Assembly (NCBI GenBank): GCA_035493895.1
Contig: DATJHM010000287.1
Location: 1-64,000, forward strand
Reading direction: 5' to 3'
Source: DATJHM01 sp035493895
GTDB lineage: Bacteria; Chloroflexota; Ktedonobacteria; Ktedonobacterales; Ktedonobacteraceae
DNA: 64,000 nucleotides
The notes under the pieces are model-generated. The model was not told the DNA's origin. It searched no databases and saw nothing but the letters and a program-made list of their open reading frames with translations. Each line of letters begins with the position of its first letter. The first letter of the stretch is position 1. A program made the translations under genes and the position numbers. Positions 52,051-61,158 of this stretch are shown here, in pieces.

Positions 52051-52716
52051 GCCATGATACTCCTTTTCCGCGAAATAAGGCGAGAAAACTCTATTTGGGT
52101 ACTGGCATGCCTTGATGATGAGAGCAATATTGATCGATCTACCTTGACGTCGTACGGTCCACTATCTTCTTCGTTACAGAACCGTTTGCTCGTTTAATCA
52201 CGCCTGCAATCCTCTTCTCGCATATATGCATTGTGAAATGGCTGTGCTTTCCTGCAATCTAGCTGCCTAGTTTATTACGTTACAAAATCGGATAATGTCA
52301 CTGTTTTTTCTTACTTTGCATATGTCTTGTATGATAAAGATCAAAAGCTGCTCTTTTATTCCCAATATATACTCTATTTTTATGGATATCATAAAATAAG
52401 TGCATGAATTGACAGCTCTCTCTCGAAAGAAGCTGTCTCACCGGGCATCCATCTTTTGCGTGGGATAAAGCAGGCCTTCATCTGCTGCTTGATGCCATAT
52501 TTTTGTTGCTGCATAGGAGCATTTTTCCATTGCATCGCTTGCTATTTCTTCTTTATCTTGTGTGCCTCGCCTGTAATTATAGCCTGAATTGCTATAAATA
52601 AGGCATTTTCCGCAAAGTATTTTTTTATTCTCGTTTATCTTGCTATGAATTGATGTGTCTGTCTGTATCTATGCGTTGTGTATGCTGTCTTTTCAGTGTT
52701 CTGTTTGGAGGATGAT
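52051..52716. other. Intergenic region between the transporter operon and the S53 protease gene
   Basis: 666 bp between divergent genes, AT-rich around 52280-52400 and 52560-52640. A TTGACA at 52409 begins a 7-bp hairpin (GACAGCT/AGCTGTC). Several TATAAT-like words occur. No open reading frame or RNA motif that I can support; it must hold both promoters. Confidence 0.5.
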
Positions 52717-55080
52717 ATGCCTCGCAAGTTTGTGCAGGTGTTTGCACTCGCTCTGGTTGCGCTCCTGATTGTTGGGGGGGCGATTTTCGGGCTTTCTTAT
52801 CTGACCCACGTTCGCGATGATCAGCGTGTTCCTCTTCGTGGACAAACGGTCCCTCTTATTCAACGGGCTCAGATGCTGGGGAGCGCTAGTGCGCAGCAGC
52901 AGCTCAAGCTCTCGGTCGCTTTACAATTGCGCAATCAGGCGCAGTTGACGACATTGCTGCATGATATGTATACTCCTCAGTCGCCGTTGTATCATCATTT
53001 TCTCTCGCCTCAGCAGTTCGCGGCTCAGTTTGGTCCGACTTCCGCGCAAATCCAGCAGGTGGTGACGTATTTGCGTTCGCAGGGAGTGACGGTGAATACG
53101 GTAGCCTCCAATGGCCTTTTTATTGATGCCAATGCGGATGTTGCCACGGCGGAGGCGGCGTTTCAGGTGAAGATCAATCAGTACCAGCTCGGCCCGCGTA
53201 CATTTTATGCGAATGCCACTGCGCCATTGTTGCCAGCCTCGATTGCCCCGCTCATCCTTTCAATTGGTGGTATGGACAACAGTGTACAGATGCATCCGCT
53301 CTTTCAGCGTGCCCCTGCTGTTCAGGCGCAGGACATACAACCCCTGGCCGGTTATGCCGCGCCTGATCTGCTCGGTGCCTATAATGCGGCTCCTCTGCAT
53401 CAGGCTGGTATTCAGGGATCAGGCCAGTCGATTGCTGTTTTTGAGCTGGATGGTTTTCAGCAAAGCGATATCACTACATTTCTCAGTAAGAATAATCTGG
53501 GTACGCCCAGTATTACGACTTCCCTGGTCGATGGCGCTACGAATACAGCCGGGGAGGGAGCAATTGAGGTCGAGCTGGATATCGAGGTGATTGCGGAAAT
53601 GGCCCCCAAAGCCTCTCAGGTTGTCTATATTGGCCCGAATTCTACGCAGGGGGTGAATGATACCTATAATCAGATTGTGACTGAGAATAAAACGCAGGTG
53701 GTGTCAATTAGCTGGGGAGAGTGTGAGGCGCAATCTGGCAATGCTGAGCTTCAGGCGCTGGATACGATTTTTAAACAGGGCTCTGCTCAGGGTATGACGT
53801 TTTTTTCTGCGGCGGGCGATTCTGGGGCCTATGATTGTAATGATACAAAACTGGCTGTGGATTCTCCTGCGAGCGATCCCTATGTGACTGCCGTGGGTGG
53901 CACAAATCTTCAGACAAGCAACGGCGCTTATCGTAGCGAATCGGTCTGGAGCGACGCGACGGATACGCAACGCAGCCAGAAGGGCTCTGGTGGCGGTGGC
54001 GGTATCAGTTCGTTTTTCACCCAGCCCACCTGGCAAACTGGTCCTGGCGTCCAGAATCAGTATAGTAACGGCAAACGTCAGGTTCCCGATATCTCTGCGG
54101 ATGCTGACCCGCAATCCGGTTATGCGGTCTATTGTACCGTGTCTGCGTCCGGTTGTCCCTCGGCGGGTGATATTGTGGTTGGTGGAACCAGTGCGGCGGC
54201 TCCTTTATGGGCTGGCAGTATGGCGCTCTTAAATGAGTATCTGCAAAAGCAGGGTCAGACGCGAGCTGGTTTTATCTCTCCTACACTTTATAGTCTGGCA
54301 GCCTCGAAGCCAGCGTATCCTGCCTTCCACGATGTTGCCAGTGGGACCAATCTCTACTATCCTGCGACTGCGAATTATGATATGGGGAGCGGTATTGGTT
54401 CGCCGGATGTCTATAATATTGCACGCGATCTGGTCGGGGGGACAACGCCGCCAGCACCCACACCCACACCTCCGACCCAGCCAACGCCAACGCCTCCGAC
54501 CCAGCCAACGCCGACCCCTGCGCCTCCGATGACACCAACACCGACGACTACGTCTGCTCCCTCGCCAACGCCTCAGCCGACAGGCACGGCGGCACCTCCA
54601 CCATCTTCCGGCTCTCTCATTCAGAATGGCGGTTTCGAGAGTGGCGTGGCGGGCTGGCAGGAAACGTCTCTCGGTGGATACGAGCTCGTGGATAACAAAA
54701 AACCGCATTCCGGCCATTATGGCGTCTACTTATGTGGTTATTCCGGCTGTAATGATGTCATCTCGCAACATTTTTCCGTTCCTGCCCAGGCTGGTCCGCT
54801 CAAGGTGAGTTACTGGTGGTATGGTACGACCAATCGCACAGTACAAAGCTGTCGCGACGTTTTCTCGGCTCAGCTCTTAGATAGTGCGGGGCGCGTGATC
54901 ACGAATCTGCAACAGTCCTGCAATACCAATGCCCGCAATCAATGGCAGCAGAGCACGCTCGATGTCAGTAGCGCTCTCGCCAGATACGCCGGTCAGCGTG
55001 TCACACTCGTCTTTTCCGCGCGAACTGCCGCATCCTCTCAGACGAGCGCCTTCTTTGTCGATGATATACGTATTGCGTAA
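52717..55080 (+). CDS. Secreted S53 serine-carboxyl protease (kumamolisin-like) with C-terminal binding domain
   Basis: 787 residues from the ATG behind TTTGGAGGAT. Order: signal peptide or anchor (FALALVALLIVGGAIFGLSYL); pro-kumamolisin activation domain (about 35-190, HFLSPQQFAAQFGPT); S53 catalytic domain (about 210-580) with Glu and Asp in VELDIEV, oxyanion Asp in SAAGDSGA and Ser in GGTSAAAP; a linker of repeated PTPPTQPTPT; and a domain starting NGGFESGVAGWQ, like carbohydrate-binding modules. It is an acid-active extracellular protease after self-removal of the pro-domain. Confidence 0.94.
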   Translation: MPRKFVQVFALALVALLIVGGAIFGLSYLTHVRDDQRVPLRGQTVPLIQRAQMLGSASAQQQLKLSVALQLRNQAQLTTLLHDMYTPQSPLYHHFLSPQQFAAQFGPTSAQIQQVVTYLRSQGVTVNTVASNGLFIDANADVATAEAAFQVKINQYQLGPRTFYANATAPLLPASIAPLILSIGGMDNSVQMHPLFQRAPAVQAQDIQPLAGYAAPDLLGAYNAAPLHQAGIQGSGQSIAVFELDGFQQSDITTFLSKNNLGTPSITTSLVDGATNTAGEGAIEVELDIEVIAEMAPKASQVVYIGPNSTQGVNDTYNQIVTENKTQVVSISWGECEAQSGNAELQALDTIFKQGSAQGMTFFSAAGDSGAYDCNDTKLAVDSPASDPYVTAVGGTNLQTSNGAYRSESVWSDATDTQRSQKGSGGGGGISSFFTQPTWQTGPGVQNQYSNGKRQVPDISADADPQSGYAVYCTVSASGCPSAGDIVVGGTSAAAPLWAGSMALLNEYLQKQGQTRAGFISPTLYSLAASKPAYPAFHDVASGTNLYYPATANYDMGSGIGSPDVYNIARDLVGGTTPPAPTPTPPTQPTPTPPTQPTPTPAPPMTPTPTTTSAPSPTPQPTGTAAPPPSSGSLIQNGGFESGVAGWQETSLGGYELVDNKKPHSGHYGVYLCGYSGCNDVISQHFSVPAQAGPLKVSYWWYGTTNRTVQSCRDVFSAQLLDSAGRVITNLQQSCNTNARNQWQQSTLDVSSALARYAGQRVTLVFSARTAASSQTSAFFVDDIRIA

Positions 55081-55107
55081 TACTGAGCGTATTTTTCGTA
55101 TAGATAA

Positions 55108-55146
55108 TCACCAGAGGGCATCACTGATTTTGATGCCCTCTGGTGA
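55108..55146 (+). terminator. Hairpin after the S53 protease gene
   Basis: A 16-bp perfect stem (TCACCAGAGGGCATCA and complement) with a 7-base loop, 28 bp past the protease stop. No T-run follows, but the stem is very stable. Confidence 0.6.
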
Positions 55147-55360
55147 ACCCTGCTAGATCACCTTGTAGGGGATAGGCTCAAATTTGTGGGGCGTGATGGA
55201 CTTGTATCAGAGCGAAAACTTTTGATGCGCTGAAGCGTCACACTTACCTTACTATCTTCTTATTCCTGTAATGCTATAAAAATAGTAATATTTACCTATT
55301 GCGTGTTTCATGGCTGTACATTATACTTTGATCAGAAGTGGAAAGGGAGGAAGAAGGTGT

Positions 55361-56272
55361 ATGCATCAGCCATACGACAATTCTATAAAAGCCATTCTCA
55401 AAGAAGATGCCGCTGACATTGTGCCGCAACTGTTGCCAGGGGCCATCTTTGTCGATGTCCTTGATATCGAAGTGCTGCGCTCAGCGTTGCGCGTCGATCG
55501 CGTCTACCAGATCTACTATCGGGATCGGCCTCATATCTTACATCTGGAGTTTCAAGCAGATGGTGATGAAGAGATGGCTCAGCGCCTTCTTTTTTATCAC
55601 GCTGGTCTCTGGCGAGATTACAAACAGCCGGTGATCTCGATGGTTATCTACCTGTTCAAAGCACCAACGCCAACGTCCCCACTTCAGGAGTTGAGCGGGA
55701 ACAAAGAGATTATCACCTTTCATTATCATATCTTAGAGTTATGGACACTAGATGCCCGAGCGTACGTACAACAGCATAGACTGAGCATGTATACGTTGTT
55801 GCCCGCGATGGATCATGCCGATGCGCCTGTGCTTTTGCAGGCCCTCGAGGAGCTGGTAGAATATTATAAGGACAGCGAAGCAAAATTAGCGCGCCGACTC
55901 TTGTGGTTTGGCACCTTTCTCAAACGAGCTGATACCGTCACACCACTGGATAAGCAGAAAGTGAGGCAACGCTTGGACATTTTCGATAAGTTGCTCGAAG
56001 AAAATGATTTTGTACTCAAACAGCGAGCGCTTGGTGAAGAGCAAGGGCTCTCTAAAGGGCGGGAGCAGGGAAAAATCGATGGCGAGGTGGAAGCTTCGCA
56101 ACAAATTCTCCTGGATATCTTGCAAACGCGTTATCCAACTCTTGCCGAGCATATTCAAGCACGGGTGTTACGAACGAGACAGGTTGAGAAACTTCGCGAG
56201 GCAATCAAGTTCGTCGTGAATACTGCTGACGAGCAGAAGGCACATCTTGTGCTCGACTCCATCTTAACCTAA
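55361..56272 (+). CDS. Rpn-family/PD-(D/E)XK-like putative nuclease
   Basis: A 303-residue protein from the ATG behind GGGAGGAAGAAGG. The first 110 residues resemble the Rpn/transposase-31-like PD-(D/E)XK fold: HQPYDNSIKAIL, then DRVYQIYYRD and the HLEFQAD strand carrying the Glu-x-Gln of the active site. The middle is helical; the C-terminal 90 residues contain Gly/Lys/Glu-rich GKIDGEVEAS and helices. Such proteins are common as many paralogues in large Chloroflexota and cyanobacterial genomes. Some Rpn proteins cut DNA and promote recombination; here that is inferred from family. Confidence 0.78.
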   Translation: MHQPYDNSIKAILKEDAADIVPQLLPGAIFVDVLDIEVLRSALRVDRVYQIYYRDRPHILHLEFQADGDEEMAQRLLFYHAGLWRDYKQPVISMVIYLFKAPTPTSPLQELSGNKEIITFHYHILELWTLDARAYVQQHRLSMYTLLPAMDHADAPVLLQALEELVEYYKDSEAKLARRLLWFGTFLKRADTVTPLDKQKVRQRLDIFDKLLEENDFVLKQRALGEEQGLSKGREQGKIDGEVEASQQILLDILQTRYPTLAEHIQARVLRTRQVEKLREAIKFVVNTADEQKAHLVLDSILT

Positions 56273-56352
56273 GGGCGTGCAGGGTAGGCAATTTGTTGGA
56301 AGTGTAGGGATTCGCCTCCTCTCCCCTACACTCTATAAATAGAGAACCGTAT

Positions 56353-56721
56353 TTACTTTACAATAACGGTCAGTTCCATGCCTGGATGGACGGTGCAATA
56401 GAGATGGAAGGTGCCCGCGATATTGAAGGGAGGTGTCGCATAATCCTGGCCTCCGCTGATAGTCTCGTTCAGCTTTGGGGCGCCGGGCTCTTGTTTGGGG
56501 ACCGATGAGCCGCTTATCCATTCCCCATTCGCGATGATGTGTACCTCGCTTACATTGTTTGCCAGAACGACATGCTCGCCCTTTTTAATCGTGATAGAGG
56601 TTTTGAGAAACGTGTTGTCGTCCATATGGACGGTATTTGGGGCATCAGGTTTGCTCTGGCAGGCGACAAGAACGATGGTCAGGCAGCCCATAAGCGCCAG
56701 TAAAATGATCAGTTTTCTCAT
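56353..56721 (-). CDS. Cupredoxin-like lipoprotein
   Basis: 122 residues with a lipoprotein signal (LTIVLVAC, Cys21) and a plastocyanin/cupredoxin fold: DNTFLKTSITIKKG, then EVHIIANGEW with a His ligand, and YCTVHPGM containing Cys, His and Met in the type I copper order. It is probably a membrane-anchored electron carrier or copper protein. Single gene. Confidence 0.85.
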   Translation of the reverse strand: MRKLIILLALMGCLTIVLVACQSKPDAPNTVHMDDNTFLKTSITIKKGEHVVLANNVSEVHIIANGEWISGSSVPKQEPGAPKLNETISGGQDYATPPFNIAGTFHLYCTVHPGMELTVIVK

Positions 56722-56907
56722 AATAGACTATTTTTCTCCCCATACTGGTTATTAGCGATTTGTGTCTTGCTCTTATTCTAACAAATAGTCATTGTAGCTG
56801 ATCAGTTTTGTTTGCACGATGAGGTAGCTACCTGATCTTTTGTTTGCAGGAACCTGAAAATTCGTCAGGTATTTTCTTCCTTGTCTATCTATTAGTATCA
56901 GTATTGC

Positions 56908-57378
56908 TTAGAATGCGTGGGTGCTGTCGTTTGCCGCCTGTTGTTGCGTATTTACAGGCTCAAGATTGACGACGATGGGCTCCTGTGAGTTGCGCACGAT
57001 GACCCATTGTGAGGGTTCCTGACCGGGATTGATTTCCTGATGAGGTACAAATGGCGGAACGTAGATGAAATCTCCGGGCTCGACATCCTCGGCAAATTCC
57101 AGGTTCTCTCCCCAGCGTATACGGCCATGCCCTGAGACCACATAGATGACGGTTTCCAGTTCGCCATGATGATGTTTGCCACTGGCAACCTGAGGACCAA
57201 CGATGGTTACTCCCGCCCAGAGTCCCTGCGAGCCTGCAAGCTCACGAGAGACGGCCGCGACGCGCTGCATGCCCGGCGTTTGTGCCGTATTGGCGTCGAA
57301 CTGGCCGGGTCTGATGACTTTGACGCCCTGATAATTTTTCCCCTGCTCTTCTGGCTGAACCGGTTCTGCTGTGCTCAT
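56908..57378 (-). CDS. Cupin-domain protein
   Basis: The 156-residue protein has one cupin barrel: motif 1 GKHHHGELETVIYVVSGHGRI with His and Glu metal ligands, and motif 2 EPGDFIYVPPFVPHQEIN. Small one-domain cupins bind metal and may act as enzymes or sensors. The substrate is unknown. A single gene after GAAGGGG. Confidence 0.85.
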   Translation of the reverse strand: MSTAEPVQPEEQGKNYQGVKVIRPGQFDANTAQTPGMQRVAAVSRELAGSQGLWAGVTIVGPQVASGKHHHGELETVIYVVSGHGRIRWGENLEFAEDVEPGDFIYVPPFVPHQEINPGQEPSQWVIVRNSQEPIVVNLEPVNTQQQAANDSTHAF

Positions 57379-57478
57379 ACTATGCCCCTTCTCAAAATGC
57401 TATCTTAGCTATCTTCTTTATAGTAGTAAAATTATAGCATTTCTTCCATACTCTCAAAGACCGGTTCAACGTCACGCC

Positions 57479-58516
57479 CTACTCATATTCCTGCCATTCT
57501 GACGGTGGTAAGGGAGCGTGTATCGGTGATCGATGTGGCAAAGGGTTCGGATTTACCTCCCCGCTGAGACGGTCCTGTTTGATCTGGTGTATCAATGGCA
57601 GGAAGATACAAGCGTTGTATAGTTCCGACATATCGATGTTTGCCCACATCGATAATGTCCCTTTCTCTTTAATCATCAGCGTGCCCTCGCGCACATCCAC
57701 TGAGCCAAGCGTTTCCCAGGAAAGATTCTTCTCTCCACCCTGCATGCTCAGTCCCTGAGATGTTACCTCGAGCGGGCCAAAATTGAGCCTGTGCCCGGCT
57801 CTATAGGCGGCAATGCTCCTGGGGAGGAAATAGCGGGCTATCTCTCGCTCGATTTGCATGATAAGCCCTTCCACTCCAGTAACTATAGGTTCGAGCACCA
57901 GCGGCTCTCTGTCATCCAACGGGCGAAGGACATAGTATTGAAGCAGGTAAGGAGGGCCCGTCAGCACGTTTTTTTGCGCTATATTGATCTGATCCCAACG
58001 GAGAGCCTGTATCTGTTTTCCTTTAAGCAACAGTATGCCATGGGAGCACAGGTAGTATTGTGGGTTTTTATGGTGTGTATTGGTAATGAATTTGTTGATT
58101 CCGCTGATAGTGCGATTGATTCCGTAACCAAACAAAAGAAAACCGAGTAAGATTAACCCGAACGAACCCCGTAGAGATCCGATCGTGGGTAAGGAAGCTC
58201 CCCCGTTCGACGAGGCAAACAGGAGGGGGAGAAAGCAAAGCACGCCCAATATACAGGAGATGAGACCCCGGGTCATATCGCTTGCATAATCGTTTTTATA
58301 GATTTTTTGCACTTTGCCGAGCTGGTAGGTGGTGGTGAGCAGATCGATATTGGTGAAGCCGGTTGCTTCTTGTCGCGGTTGCACTATCGATTGCTCTTGT
58401 GGTGGGGAAGTGGAGGATGGCGGCGAGTATTTCTCAATATATGGCAACGAATGCGCGGTTGTCATATAGTCGTCCTGTTCCGCTGCGTATGGTGAGGAAG
58501 GGTTTTCTTCTGACAT
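57479..58516 (-). CDS. Membrane protein of unknown function (DUF6585-like)
   Basis: 345 residues: a Pro/Ser/Gln-rich N-terminus of about 80, then two hydrophobic helices (ISCILGVLCFLPLLFA and GLILLGFLLFGYGIN), then a soluble part of about 180 residues with PH-like beta strands (YYLCSHGILLLKGKQIQALRWDQI seen in parts; GPLEVTSQGLSMQ; SWETLGSVDVREGTL). This plan resembles DUF6585, which is frequent in Ktedonobacteria; the assignment is from pattern only. GAGGAG precedes the ATG. Confidence 0.7.
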   Translation of the reverse strand: MSEENPSSPYAAEQDDYMTTAHSLPYIEKYSPPSSTSPPQEQSIVQPRQEATGFTNIDLLTTTYQLGKVQKIYKNDYASDMTRGLISCILGVLCFLPLLFASSNGGASLPTIGSLRGSFGLILLGFLLFGYGINRTISGINKFITNTHHKNPQYYLCSHGILLLKGKQIQALRWDQINIAQKNVLTGPPYLLQYYVLRPLDDREPLVLEPIVTGVEGLIMQIEREIARYFLPRSIAAYRAGHRLNFGPLEVTSQGLSMQGGEKNLSWETLGSVDVREGTLMIKEKGTLSMWANIDMSELYNACIFLPLIHQIKQDRLSGEVNPNPLPHRSPIHAPLPPSEWQEYE

Positions 58517-58749
58517 GTCAGACTCCTCGCATGCACATGCTGCCTGATTTTACAGATCAATTTACATAGTTATCTTTTGCTATTATATAATTCTTTATAA
58601 TAGAAAGTACGAAAAAACGAAAAAATATAAAAAAGCAGTTCTCATATGCTATCGACCCTTCGATTTTTGCAAAGTGCGCGGTTTTTTTTGTTGCTGCTCC
58701 TTGACAGGGTTTCTCCTTTGATGTATTCTTTGCTCAATTAAATGAATAT

Positions 58750-59002
58750 CGGGAAAAACGCAGACCGGGACCAGTAAGCGTACTATCACTGAAGAGCGAG
58801 CCGCGAGAGTGTAAGGCGGTATAGAGAGGTTCGCTGAACCCACCTGGGAGTGTCAGTGAAAAACTGATCGGGGCCCTTACCGTTATGCTGAGGGGCGGCT
58901 CTTCTTTATGAGGCCGCATGAGTGGAGCGTCTCATTATGTGCGCTCAATTAAGGTGGTACCACGGATTGGCGATCTCGTCCTTATACAGGGCGAGTTTTT
59001 TT
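58750..59002 (+). promoter_or_regulatory. T-box leader (predicted proline-specific) of proS
   Basis: The 5' leader carries the T-box sequence AAGGTGGTACCACGG at 58951-58965, followed by a terminator hairpin (CTCGTCC / GGGCGAG, then a run of seven T) at 58974-59001. Upstream is a long stem I (CACTG at 58788 region pairing with CAGTG near 58855) whose 3' side reads GAACCCACC; CCC at 58839-58841, followed by A, is the likely specifier codon for Pro. Uncharged tRNA-Pro would pair with it and favour antitermination, raising proS expression when proline is scarce. The leader also contains an open frame fused to proS, which I reject as coding. Confidence 0.88.
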
Positions 59003-59076
59003 GTGCTCATTTCTCTGTATTTGCAAACGTCAGGATATCAGGTCTGTCGAGAATTGAGAGAAGTAAGAGGATTGTG

Positions 59077-60528
59077 ATGGCGAACGAGGAAAAGTACGTA
59101 GAAGAAATTGTTGATCAGGACGATAATTTCTCTAAATGGTACAATCAGGTTGTACGTAAAGCCGAACTGGCCGATTATGCACCGGTTCGTGGCTGCATGA
59201 TTATTCGTCCCTACGGCTATGCGATCTGGGAAAACATCCAGAGGCTGATGGATGCACGCTTTAAAGAGACCGATGTGGTCAATGCGTACTTCCCATTGCT
59301 GATCCCAAGAAGTTTTCTGGAGAAAGAAGCCGAACATATCGAAGGTTTTGCCCCCGAAGTGGCCTGGGTTACGCGTGGTGGTGGCGAGGAATTGGAGGAG
59401 CCTCTGGCTATTCGCCCGACCAGTGAGACGATTATCGGGCATACGTATGCGAAGTGGATTCAGAGCTATCGCGATCTGCCACTGTTGATTAATCAGTGGA
59501 ATAATGTGCTGCGTTGGGAGAAGCGTACGACGCTTTTCTTGCGTACCTCCGAGTTCCTCTGGCAGGAGGGCCACACGGCTCATCGTACGCCGGAAGAGGC
59601 CGAAGAGCGTACGCGTATGATGCTGGAGGTCTATCGCGCCTTCGCGGAAGAGGACGCGGCGATTCCTGTCATTGCTGGTCGCAAATCTGAAAATGAGAAG
59701 TTTGCGGGCGCTCTGCGTACGTATTCCATTGAGGCGATGATGGGCGATGGCAAGGCATTGCAGTCCGGCACCAGTCACAATTTCGAGCATAATTTCGCGA
59801 AAAGCTTCGATATTCAGTTTCTGGATTCGGATGGACAACGCAAATATTGTGCGACGACGAGCTGGGGAGCCAGTACGCGCCTGATCGGTGGGGTGATTAT
59901 GGTGCATGGCGATAAGAATGGTCTGATCCTGCCTCCTCGTCTGGCTCCCCATCAGGTCGTGATTGTGCCGATCTGGCGTAAAGAGTCGGAGAAAGCAGCC
60001 GTGGGCGCGCTGATCGAGCGTGTGACGAAGATGCTCAAAGGGAAGGTACGCTTTAAGCTTGATGATAGCGATAACACGCCGGGCTGGAAATATAACGAAT
60101 GGGAGATGCGTGGCGTGCCGCTGCGTATGGAGATTGGCCCACGTGACGCGCAGAACGACAGTGTGATGCTGGTGCGGCGTGATAATCGTGCCAAAGAAGC
60201 GGTTCCTGTCGCAGCCCTTGAGGCTCGCCTCCCTGTGCTCCTGGAAGAGATTCAACGCGGTCTGTATCAGCGTGCGCTGGAATTTCAGAAACAGAACACA
60301 CACTATACAGACAGTTATGAAGAGTTTAAACAGATCATTGCTGAGAAGCGTGGTTTTGTGCGTGTGAAGTGGGCTGAGGATAGTGCTGCTGAGCAGGCGA
60401 TTAAGGAAGAGACGAAAGCGACACTGCGCGTTATTCCTTTTGATCAGCCGGAGGGCGGCGTCCAGGGCAAGTGTTTCTATACGGGCAAGCCTGCGACTTG
60501 TGAAGCTATCTTCGCCCGATCCTATTAA
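59077..60528 (+). CDS. proS: Prolyl-tRNA synthetase, archaeal/eukaryote type
   Basis: The enzyme charges tRNA-Pro with proline. 483 residues from the ATG at 59077 (GAGG upstream, after the T-box terminator). It is the short type without the bacterial editing insertion: motif 1 NAYFPLLIPRSFLEKEAEHIEGF seen in parts, TSETIIGHTYAKW, motif 2 LRTSEFLWQEGHTAH, motif 3 GGVIMVHGDKNGLILPP, an anticodon-binding domain, and the C-terminal zinc-like segment GKCFYTGKPA ending in Tyr, typical of this branch. Confidence 0.96.
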   Translation: MANEEKYVEEIVDQDDNFSKWYNQVVRKAELADYAPVRGCMIIRPYGYAIWENIQRLMDARFKETDVVNAYFPLLIPRSFLEKEAEHIEGFAPEVAWVTRGGGEELEEPLAIRPTSETIIGHTYAKWIQSYRDLPLLINQWNNVLRWEKRTTLFLRTSEFLWQEGHTAHRTPEEAEERTRMMLEVYRAFAEEDAAIPVIAGRKSENEKFAGALRTYSIEAMMGDGKALQSGTSHNFEHNFAKSFDIQFLDSDGQRKYCATTSWGASTRLIGGVIMVHGDKNGLILPPRLAPHQVVIVPIWRKESEKAAVGALIERVTKMLKGKVRFKLDDSDNTPGWKYNEWEMRGVPLRMEIGPRDAQNDSVMLVRRDNRAKEAVPVAALEARLPVLLEEIQRGLYQRALEFQKQNTHYTDSYEEFKQIIAEKRGFVRVKWAEDSAAEQAIKEETKATLRVIPFDQPEGGVQGKCFYTGKPATCEAIFARSY

Positions 60529-60603
60529 TAACAGATCTTAAACAGGTCAACCTCTTCTGGAAGAAGCGATCACTCGCTGATTCCAGATCGTTTCTGAAAT
60601 TGG

Positions 60604-61101
60604 TTGGTATCTATTGTGCAAGCGGAAATAATTATTCGTAATGCCTCTCGAGAAGATGCGCGGGCTATTGCCTCCATCGCTCGTCAGGTAGGTTGGTATG
60701 AGCGGATTAACACTGAGTCACCAGACGAGACGCTGCGTCAGGTCTCCGAACGCCTGGATCAATCTTTGCGTGAGGGCACACATACGGTTCTGGTGGCTGA
60801 AACGGTCGATGGTATGGTCTCTGGCTATACCTCCGTCCATTGGTTTCCCCATCTGGCTCATGGTATCGATGGCTACGTCTCTGAGCTCTTTCTTCTGCCG
60901 ACGATGACTGGTCTGGGTATCGGCGGTCGCCTGCTCGATGCAATTAAAGAGCAGGCGGTGAAACGCAAGTGTACGCGTTTGCTTTTAATGAATCGCCGTG
61001 CGCGCGAATCATACAAGCGTAGCTTTTATGCGAAACATGGCCTGGAGGAACTGCGCGATGCCGCCTTTTTTACGCTTGATATCCCCGAAAAAGAGGATTG
61101 A
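60604..61101 (+). CDS. GNAT-family N-acetyltransferase
   Basis: 165 residues with the GNAT fold: IIIRNASREDARAIASIAR at the start, TVLVAETVDGMVSGY, LFLLPTMTGLGIGGRLLDAI containing the acetyl-CoA loop, and YAKHGLEEL. The start is uncertain: TTG at 60604 or GTG at 60616, neither with a strong ribosome site. It lies between proS and argJ on the same strand (75 and 57 bp gaps) and may be co-transcribed. The substrate is unknown. Confidence 0.85.
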   Translation: MVSIVQAEIIIRNASREDARAIASIARQVGWYERINTESPDETLRQVSERLDQSLREGTHTVLVAETVDGMVSGYTSVHWFPHLAHGIDGYVSELFLLPTMTGLGIGGRLLDAIKEQAVKRKCTRLLLMNRRARESYKRSFYAKHGLEELRDAAFFTLDIPEKED

Positions 61102-61158
61102 GCGCCGCCAATCCCGACGCTTTTGATTACTGTTGTTTCATTGTGTGGAGCATGTCAT

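Noticed and set aside
53704..54717. Long minus-strand frames opposite the S53 protease
   Set aside because: Antisense to a gene with all catalytic motifs; Arg-rich low-complexity products.
58918..59076. N-terminal extension of proS in the same frame
   Set aside because: It would translate the T-box and terminator; ProRS homology begins at the ATG at 59077, which has a ribosome site.
59038..60303. 421-residue minus-strand open frame
   Set aside because: Fully antisense to proS, which has all catalytic motifs; the antisense product resembles nothing.
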